A DNA stretch of 64,000 bases from Streptomyces venezuelae (lineage in GTDB: Bacteria; Actinomycetota; Actinomycetes; Streptomycetales; Streptomycetaceae), in NCBI RefSeq assembly GCF_008642275.1, contig NZ_CP029189.1:1844001-1908000 (forward strand), written 5' to 3'. Within the stretch, counting starts at the first letter, position 1. Every line of letters begins with the position of its first letter. Below are positions 56,447 through 64,000 of this stretch, piece by piece. Under the pieces are notes generated by a model that worked only from the letters and a program-made list of their open reading frames with translations, ran no database searches and was not told the DNA's origin. The position numbers were made by a program, and so were the translations under genes.

Positions 56447-59167
56447 TCAGTGCGCGGCGGACTCCCAGTCCGGGCCGACGCCCACCGACACGTCCAGTGC
56501 GGCCCGCAGCTCGACGGCGGCGCCCATCTCGCGCCGCACCAGCTCCTCCACCTGCTCGCGCTCGCCCGGGGCGATCTCCAGCACGATTTCGTCGTGGACC
56601 TGGAGCAGCATCCGCGACCGCAGGCCGGCCTCGGCGATCGCCTTGTCCACGCGCAGCATGGCGACCTTGACGATGTCGGCGGCGGTGCCCTGGATCGGGG
56701 CGTTGAGCGCCATCCGCTCGGCGGCCTCGCGGCGCTGGCGGTTGTCGCTGCCCAGGTCGGGCAGGTACCGGCGGCGGCCGAAGACCGTCGCCGTGTATCC
56801 GGTGGCGCGGGCTTCCTCGACCACCCGGTGGAGGTAGTCCCGGACGCCGCCGAACCGCTCGAAGAAGGTCTCCATCAGGCCGCGCGCCTCGGCGGGCTCG
56901 ATGTTCAGCTGCTGGGCGAGGCCGAACGCGGACAGCCCGTAGGCCAGTCCGTACGACATGGCCTTGATCTTGCGGCGCATCTCGGCGTCGACCTGGTCGC
57001 GCTCCACCCCGAAGACCTGGGAGGCGACGGTGGTGTGCAGGTCCTCGCCGGTCGCGAACGCCTCGATCAGGCCCTCGTCCTCGGAGAGGTGGGCCATGAC
57101 GCGCAGCTCGATCTGGCTGTAGTCGGCCGTCATCAGCGACTCGAAGCCCTCGCCGACGACGAAGCCGCGGCGGATGGCCCGGCCCTCGTCGGTGCGCACC
57201 GGCACGTTCTGCAGGTTGGGGTCGGTGGAGGACAGCCGGCCGGTGGCGGCGACGGTCTGGCTGAAGCTGGTGTGCACCCGGCCGTCGGCGGCGATGGTCT
57301 TGACCAGGCCTTCGACGGTGACGCGCAGCTTGGCCTGCTCCCGGTGCCGCAGCATGATCACGGGGAGTTCGTGGTCGGTCTGCGTGGCCAGCCAGGCCAG
57401 CGCGTCGGCGTCCGTGGTGTAGCCGGTCTTGGTCTTCTTGGTCTTCGGCAGGTCCAGCTCGCCGAAGAAGACCTCCTGGAGCTGCTTGGGCGAGCCGAGG
57501 TTGAACTCGTGGCCGACGGTGGCGTGGGCCTCCTTGACGGCCTGCTGCACGGCTCCGGCGAACTGCTGCTCCATGGCCTCCAGGTGGTCGCGGTCGGCGG
57601 CGATGCCGGACCGCTCCATCCGCGCGAGCAGTTCGGAGGTGGGCAGCTCCATGTCGTGGAGCAGCTCCGCGGCGCCCACCTCGGCGAGCTTGTCCGTGAA
57701 GGCGTCGCCCAGGTCCAGGACGGCGCGGGCCTGTGCCATCAGGGCCTCGGCCTCGGCGGTCTCGTCGGCACCGAAGGCCAGCTGGCCGTCGGCAGCGGCG
57801 GGCGCCAGCTCGCGGTGCAGGTACTCCATGGACAGGGCGTCCAGGGCGAAGGACCGGCGGCCCGGCTTGACCAGGTAGGCGGCGAGCGCGGTGTCCATGG
57901 TGACACCGGCGAGGGTCCAGCCGTGCTCGGGGAAGACCCGCATCAGGCCCTTGGCGTTGTGCACGACCTTCGGCTTCGCCGCGTCGGCGGCCCAGGCCGC
58001 GAAGGCCCGCTCGTCCGCCTCGTCCAGCTCGGCGGGCGTGAACCAGGCGGCGGCCCCGCCGGCCGCGGCCAGCGCGATCTCGGTGACACTGCCCTGGCCG
58101 AGCGCCCAGCTGTCGACGGTCGCGACGCCCAGCGGCCCGCCCGCGTGGCTCTCCAGCCACGGCGCCAGCTCGCCCGTGCCCAGCACGGACGCGTCCAGCT
58201 CCACTCCGGCCGCCGGCGCCGGGGCCTCCTCCACGGCCGCACCCGGGTCCACGGCGAGCAGCCGCTCGCGCAGCGACGCGTTGCGGATCTCCAGCACGTC
58301 CAGCACGCCGAGCAGGGCCGTCCGGTCGTAGGCGAGGCGCTCCAGGTCGGCCGGGGCCTTGTCCAGCTCCACGTCCTTGACCATCTCGGTCAGGACCCGG
58401 TTGAGCTTGACGGCTTCCAGGTGGTCCCGGAAGTTCTGCCCGGCCTTGCCCTTGACCTCCTCGGCGCGCTCCACGAGCTCCGCGAATGACCCGAACTGGG
58501 TGATCCACTTGGCCGCGGTCTTCTCGCCGACCCCGGGGATGCCCGGCAGGTTGTCGGACGGGTCGCCGCGCAGGGCCGCGAAGTCCGGGTACTGCTGCGG
58601 GGTGAGCCCGTACTTCTCCTCGACCTTCTCCGGGGTGAACCGGGTGAGCTCGGAGACGCCCTTGGTCGGGTAGAGCACGGTGGTGTGCTCGGAGACGAGC
58701 TGGAAGGAGTCCCGGTCACCGGTGACGATCAGCACGTCGAAGCCGGCCGCCTCCGCCTGCGTCGCCAGCGTCGCGATCACGTCGTCGGCCTCGAAGCCGT
58801 CGACCGCGAACCGCGGCACGTGCATCGCGTCGAGGAGCTCGCCGATCAGCTCGACCTGCCCCTTGAACTCGTCGGGGGTCTTGGAGCGGTTCGCCTTGTA
58901 CTCGGGGAACTCCGTCGAACGCCACGTCTTGCGGGAGACGTCGAACGCCACCGCGAAGTGCGTGGGGGCCTCGTCGCGCAGCGTGTTCGCCAGCATCGAC
59001 GCGAAACCGTAGATTGCGTTGGTCGGCTGCCCCGTCGCGGTCGTGAAGTTCTCCGCGGGCAGCGCGAAGAACGCCCGGTAGGCCAGGGAGTGCCCGTCCA
59101 TGAGCATCAGGCGGGGGCGGCCCGCTGCGGACGGCTGGTCGGTCTTCTTCGCTGATGAATCTGCCAC
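56447..59167 (-). CDS. polA: DNA polymerase I
   Basis: A 906-residue Pol I. N-terminal 5'-3' exonuclease (about 15-310) has MLMDGHSLAYRAFF, FDVSRKTWRS, GFEADDVIATLA and VTGDRDSFQL. The middle 3'-5' exonuclease domain lacks its ligands: Exo I reads VATVDSWALG instead of DxE and Exo II VVHNAKGLMRVF lacks the Asp, so proofreading is predicted to be inactive, as known for actinobacterial PolA. The polymerase domain has DYSQIELRVMAHLSE (motif A), KAMSYGLAYG (finger helix) and VHDEIVLE (motif C). GTG start, 6 nt after a -10 box in an exact damage-type promoter, no Shine-Dalgarno: leaderless. Confidence 0.97.
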   Translation of the reverse strand: MADSSAKKTDQPSAAGRPRLMLMDGHSLAYRAFFALPAENFTTATGQPTNAIYGFASMLANTLRDEAPTHFAVAFDVSRKTWRSTEFPEYKANRSKTPDEFKGQVELIGELLDAMHVPRFAVDGFEADDVIATLATQAEAAGFDVLIVTGDRDSFQLVSEHTTVLYPTKGVSELTRFTPEKVEEKYGLTPQQYPDFAALRGDPSDNLPGIPGVGEKTAAKWITQFGSFAELVERAEEVKGKAGQNFRDHLEAVKLNRVLTEMVKDVELDKAPADLERLAYDRTALLGVLDVLEIRNASLRERLLAVDPGAAVEEAPAPAAGVELDASVLGTGELAPWLESHAGGPLGVATVDSWALGQGSVTEIALAAAGGAAAWFTPAELDEADERAFAAWAADAAKPKVVHNAKGLMRVFPEHGWTLAGVTMDTALAAYLVKPGRRSFALDALSMEYLHRELAPAAADGQLAFGADETAEAEALMAQARAVLDLGDAFTDKLAEVGAAELLHDMELPTSELLARMERSGIAADRDHLEAMEQQFAGAVQQAVKEAHATVGHEFNLGSPKQLQEVFFGELDLPKTKKTKTGYTTDADALAWLATQTDHELPVIMLRHREQAKLRVTVEGLVKTIAADGRVHTSFSQTVAATGRLSSTDPNLQNVPVRTDEGRAIRRGFVVGEGFESLMTADYSQIELRVMAHLSEDEGLIEAFATGEDLHTTVASQVFGVERDQVDAEMRRKIKAMSYGLAYGLSAFGLAQQLNIEPAEARGLMETFFERFGGVRDYLHRVVEEARATGYTATVFGRRRYLPDLGSDNRQRREAAERMALNAPIQGTAADIVKVAMLRVDKAIAEAGLRSRMLLQVHDEIVLEIAPGEREQVEELVRREMGAAVELRAALDVSVGVGPDWESAAH

Positions 59168-59173
59168 GCACCG

Positions 59174-59196
59174 ATCCTAGGCGCCCCCACCGACAA
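59174..59196 (-). promoter_or_regulatory. Exact RecA-NDp / PafBC-type promoter of polA
   Basis: On the minus strand TTGTCGGTG (59196-59188), 8 nt (GGGGCGCC), TAGGAT (59179-59174). All defined positions match the consensus. The polA GTG begins 6 nt after the -10 box, so the message should be leaderless. Confidence 0.87.
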
Positions 59197-59366
59197 TTCC
59201 GGCCCGTCGCCTCCCTGGGCGCATCCTCCCCACCGGACGCCCCCGGCGCATCCGCCCGGGGCACGGTGAGCACCAGTCCGCCCTCCCCTCGATCCGTGGT
59301 CCGTGCAAGGATCGAAGGACGCGGCCACACGTGCTGCACATGTACGTACGCTCGAAGGGGAGCGCG

Positions 59367-61637
<2,271 letters not shown>

Positions 61638-61660
61638 TAGAACGACCTCAGGACAAGATG

Positions 61661-61676
61661 GTTAACGATCGTTGAC
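61661..61676. promoter_or_regulatory. Near-perfect palindrome between the oxidoreductase and thioesterase genes
   Basis: GTTAACGATCGTTGAC is a 16-bp palindrome with one mismatched pair and the 10-bp perfect core AACGATCGTT. It sits 15 bp before the ATG of the thioesterase gene and 24 bp after the oxidoreductase stop. It fits a TetR- or GntR-type operator or a short stem; the binding protein is unknown. Confidence 0.4.
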
Positions 61677-61691
61677 GAACGGAGCCTGAGC

Positions 61692-62165
61692 ATGGGCGAG
61701 CAGCACGCAGTGAAGTTCCCGCAGGAGGTCCTCGACGAGTACGCGGCCCTGGGCATCGACCTGCCCGCGCTGTTCTCGGCGGGACACCTGGGCGAGCGGA
61801 TGGACATCCGCATCCTGGAGGCCTCCGCCGACCGCGTCGTCGGCACCATGCCCGTCGAGGGCAACACCCAGCCGTACGGGCTGCTCCACGGCGGCGCCTC
61901 GGCGGTGCTGGCCGAGACCCTCGGCTCGGTCGGCGCCATGATGCACGGCGGCATCACCAAGATCGCCGTCGGCGTGGACCTGAACTGCACCCACCACCGG
62001 GGCGCCCGCTCCGGCATCGTCACCGGCGTCGCCACCCCGGTCCACCGCGGCCGCTCGACCACCACCTTCGAGATCGTCATCACCGACGAACAGGACAAGC
62101 GGATCTGCACCGCCCGCCTGACCTGCCTGCTGCGCGACGCCGACCAGGCCGCCTCGGGAGCCTGA
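61692..62165 (+). CDS. Hotdog-fold thioesterase (PaaI-like)
   Basis: A 157-residue single hotdog domain of the PaaI/YbgC-like group. The active-site region GLLHGGASAVLAETLGSVGA holds the catalytic Glu/Asp position, and GIVTGVATPVHRGRSTTTFEIVI forms the second half. It hydrolyses an acyl-CoA, possibly phenylacetyl- or long-chain type. GGAG precedes the ATG. Confidence 0.9.
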   Translation: MGEQHAVKFPQEVLDEYAALGIDLPALFSAGHLGERMDIRILEASADRVVGTMPVEGNTQPYGLLHGGASAVLAETLGSVGAMMHGGITKIAVGVDLNCTHHRGARSGIVTGVATPVHRGRSTTTFEIVITDEQDKRICTARLTCLLRDADQAASGA

Positions 62166-62366
62166 CCCCCGGGCCGCCGTCCCCCGGCCGCCGACACCGC
62201 AGCACCACGGCACAGCCACAGCACCACGGCCAGGCCACCACCCGACAGGCCCGGACCCCGCCCGCACGGAACGGCGGCGGCTCCGGGCCTGCGCGCGATA
62301 CCGGACGGCACAGCACCCGCCAACCGCCCGGAATCCGCCAGTCCGCACGCTTCGCGGTGAGATCTG

Positions 62367-62395
62367 TTGTGTCACCGATGGTCACGGCCTACCGT
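62367..62395 (+). promoter_or_regulatory. Promoter of the leaderless lipoprotein gene
   Basis: TTGTGT (62367-62372), 17 nt, TACCGT (62390-62395). The ATG at 62402 lies 6 nt after the -10 box, which supports a leaderless start and settles the start codon. Confidence 0.6.
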
Positions 62396-62401
62396 CCCCC
62401 C

Positions 62402-62812
62402 ATGGGGACCCTGCCACGCACGGCCCGGTACGCCGCCCACACCCTCCTCGCGGCGCTCGCCCTGTCCGGATGCTCATCCTCCGCGCCACCCTCCGCGGCG
62501 GGTTCCACGAGCCCCTCCGCCGCCCCCACCTCCGCTCCCCCCTCGCCCGTACAGGTGTGCACGAGCCTCGTGTCCTACTGGGCGAAGGAGACCCTCATGG
62601 GCACCACGTGGTCCGGTCTCGACTGGGAGCAGAAGGGCCTGTCCAACGACCAGTACGCCATCCACGAGGACGCCGTCGCCGCAGGTCGGGCCGAGGAACG
62701 AACTGCCGGGCAGGACAAGGCACTTGAGCTGATCGACCGGTTCGTGGCGCGGCGCTGCGCCGCCGAGGGCGGTGCGACGCGCAGCTCGGAGAACTGGCGC
62801 CCGCCGACGTGA
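62402..62812 (+). CDS. Small lipoprotein of unknown function
   Basis: A 136-residue exported lipoprotein. The N-terminus MGTLPRTARYAAHTLLAALA leads to the lipobox LSGC (LALSGCSSS), so Cys becomes lipidated. A Ser/Pro/Ala-rich linker is followed by a conserved small domain (VQVCTSLVSYWAKETLMG, DKALELIDRFVARRC) with a possible disulfide pair. The function is unknown. No Shine-Dalgarno is seen; the -10 box 6 nt upstream implies a leaderless mRNA. Confidence 0.8.
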   Translation: MGTLPRTARYAAHTLLAALALSGCSSSAPPSAAGSTSPSAAPTSAPPSPVQVCTSLVSYWAKETLMGTTWSGLDWEQKGLSNDQYAIHEDAVAAGRAEERTAGQDKALELIDRFVARRCAAEGGATRSSENWRPPT

Positions 62813-63353
62813 CCGAGGTCACCGCATTCCCGAGCGCGCTGTCCGGCTTCCGGGCAGATACCCCCGCGGGACCGAACCGCAGGTGAGGGGCCGTACGGCC
62901 ACCTGGACAAGATCCACTCGCGTACGGAAGTGACCTCTTGACCGTCACTCTGCGTAATAAGCACGGGGGTCCGAATCCGCTTTTTCCCTTAAGAAAGACC
63001 ACTCGGAGGATTCCTATGGACACGCGCAGCCACATTCGGCCGAAAATGATCTAAGACAGGTGCATGAAGGCCTCAAGCCCCTTAGGAGAACAGGTAATTC
63101 TCAGGATGCGGACACCCCTCAAGGTAAGAAAACGTCCGATTTGTCCACACTCCCGCAGCACATTCTTGGCCTTGGCATAACAAGAGCGTCACATCCTCCT
63201 TTCCCTGCTCCCCGTGCTCGCCACCTCGGGCCTAGAGTCACGGCCAGTCACCGCGCCGCAGGGCGCAATCAGCACGGCCGTGGACCTCCCAGTGCGGCCC
63301 GGCGACCTAACGGCACCTCTCAGGAGAGAGCCGCGCCAGGGAAAGGAAGAATC
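62813..63353. other. Long intergenic region with AT-richer stretch before the liv operon
   Basis: A 541-bp spacer between the lipoprotein and the amino acid binding protein. The part 62940-63190 is richer in A+T than the surroundings and has TTA/ATT/AGA-type codons. A 12-codon frame at 63016-63054 (MDTRSHIRPKMI) has a perfect CGGAGGA 5 nt upstream and could be a leader peptide. A 38-codon frame (63064-63180) lacks a good site. A TAGAGT -10-like box occurs near 63231. No RNA family was recognised. Confidence 0.5.
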
Positions 63354-64000
63354 GTGCGACACCGTTCTTTGCTCGTCCTCACCACCGTGATCACCACGGG
63401 AGCACTGACCCTCACCGCTTGCGGATCGCGCGACGGCGGAGACTCCAAGGACAACGGCGGCGGCAAGAAGACCACCGTCGTCATCGGTGTGGACGCCCCG
63501 CTCACCGGCTCGCTCTCCGCGCTCGGCCAGGGCATCAAGAACTCCGTCGACCTCGCGGCCAAGACGGCCAACAAGAACAACGAGGTCCCGGGCATCGAGT
63601 TCAAGGTCGAGGCCCTCGACGACCAGGCCGTCCCCGCCTCCGGTCAGGCCAACGCCACCAAGCTCGTCGGCAACAAGGACGTCCTCGGCGTCGTCGGCCC
63701 GCTGAACTCCGGCGTCGCCCAGCAGATGCAGGGCGTCTTCGCCTCCGCCAACCTGGCGCAGGTCTCCCCCGCCAACACCAACCCCGCGCTCAGCCAGGGC
63801 GACAACTGGGGCAAGGGCGAGTTCAAGCGCGGCTTCAAGACCTACTTCCGCACCGCCGCCACCGACGTGGTCCAGGGCAAGTTCGCCGCCCAGTACCTCT
63901 TCAAGGACGCCGGCAAGAAGAAGGTCTTCATCGTCGACGACAAGCAGACCTACGGCGCCGGCCTCGCCGCCATCTTCGCCGAGGAGTTCAAGAAGCTCGG
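63354..64000 (+). CDS. livK: Branched-chain amino acid ABC transporter substrate-binding lipoprotein, N-terminal part
   Basis: The gene runs off the right edge; about 215 residues are in the window. The start GTG (MRHRSLLVLTTVITTGALTL) has AAAGGAAG upstream. The lipobox TACG gives a lipidated Cys, then VVIGVDAPLTGSLSALGQGIKNS starts the periplasmic-binding-type I domain, with VGPLNSGVAQQMQGVFASANL and FRTAATDVVQGKFAA. It captures Leu/Ile/Val-type ligands for a LivHMGF permease, probably encoded further right. Confidence 0.92.
   Translation, partial: MRHRSLLVLTTVITTGALTLTACGSRDGGDSKDNGGGKKTTVVIGVDAPLTGSLSALGQGIKNSVDLAAKTANKNNEVPGIEFKVEALDDQAVPASGQANATKLVGNKDVLGVVGPLNSGVAQQMQGVFASANLAQVSPANTNPALSQGDNWGKGEFKRGFKTYFRTAATDVVQGKFAAQYLFKDAGKKKVFIVDDKQTYGAGLAAIFAEEFKKL

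Noticed and set aside
62960..62985. tRNA fragment suggested by GGGGGTCCGAATCC
   Set aside because: Resembles a T-arm only loosely; no acceptor, D or anticodon arms could be drawn.
63064..63180. 38-codon open frame in the AT-richer spacer
   Set aside because: No good ribosome binding site and no family; codon use is unlike the neighbours. Left as part of the spacer.

Overview
The window is a piece of a Streptomyces (or very closely related actinomycete) core chromosome. The evidence is very high G+C, third-position G/C codon use, many GTG starts, WhiA, a chaplin, mycothiol-type enzymes, a sortase-E-like LAxTG signal, and the gene order pgk-gap / whiA-yvcK-rapZ-uvrC / uvrA / terC-terD-uvrB / coaE-rpsA / polA / liv, which matches the conserved arm of Streptomyces chromosomes as I remember it. 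No rRNA, tRNA, CRISPR array, prophage or insertion sequence was seen.

Layout. 1-4.5 kb: glycolysis (pgk start, gap) and a secreted M14 carboxypeptidase. 4.6-9.6 kb: the tightly overlapping operon uvrC-rapZ-yvcK-whiA. 9.6-14.2 kb: a repeat-rich spacer, a secreted papain-like peptidase with a membrane-anchored partner, an HTH regulator, a Rieske protein and a sugar kinase. 14.3-26.6 kb: uvrA with a lysine-rich tail, a mycothiol-type isomerase with an MBL hydrolase, an MFS carrier, terC under a manganese (yybP-ykoY) riboswitch, two TerD proteins and uvrB. 26.8-35.9 kb: GDPD phosphodiesterase, Ogt-type methyltransferase, MFS efflux, cupins, the psuG-psuK pseudouridine catabolic pair, a uridine-kinase-like protein, a WGR/beta-propeller protein and a DUF2293 protein. 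36-44.5 kb: a long chaplin, a HAD-like protein, the SNF2-SWIM helicase pair, a membrane-bound HTH protein and small exported or membrane proteins. 44.6-59.2 kb: coaE, PAC2, rpsA, a methyltransferase, hrpB, DUF3068, a lytic transglycosylase, DUF4184 and polA. 59.3-64 kb: a YdeP-type molybdopterin oxidoreductase, a hotdog thioesterase, a leaderless lipoprotein and the start of a branched-chain amino acid binding protein.

The main discovery is regulatory. The actinobacterial DNA-damage promoter signature (RecA-NDp / PafBC type, TTGTCRGTG-N8-TANNNT) occurs as an exact match upstream of uvrC, polA, the SNF2-SWIM operon and the WGR/propeller gene, as a one-mismatch copy at uvrB and as a weaker copy at ogt. 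In uvrC, uvrB, polA and ogt the -10 box lies only 6-7 nt before the start codon, so those messages should be leaderless. This links two uncharacterised loci (WGR/propeller; SNF2-SWIM) to nucleotide excision repair and DNA polymerase I. Through the overlapping uvrC operon it also links DNA damage to the sporulation regulator WhiA.

Other structure worth attention: a perfect 41-bp inverted repeat downstream of the 10-kb gene pair; a related 22-bp inverted repeat inserted in frame inside hrpB; and a terC leader in which the 3' strand of riboswitch helix P1 is exactly complementary to the Shine-Dalgarno region.
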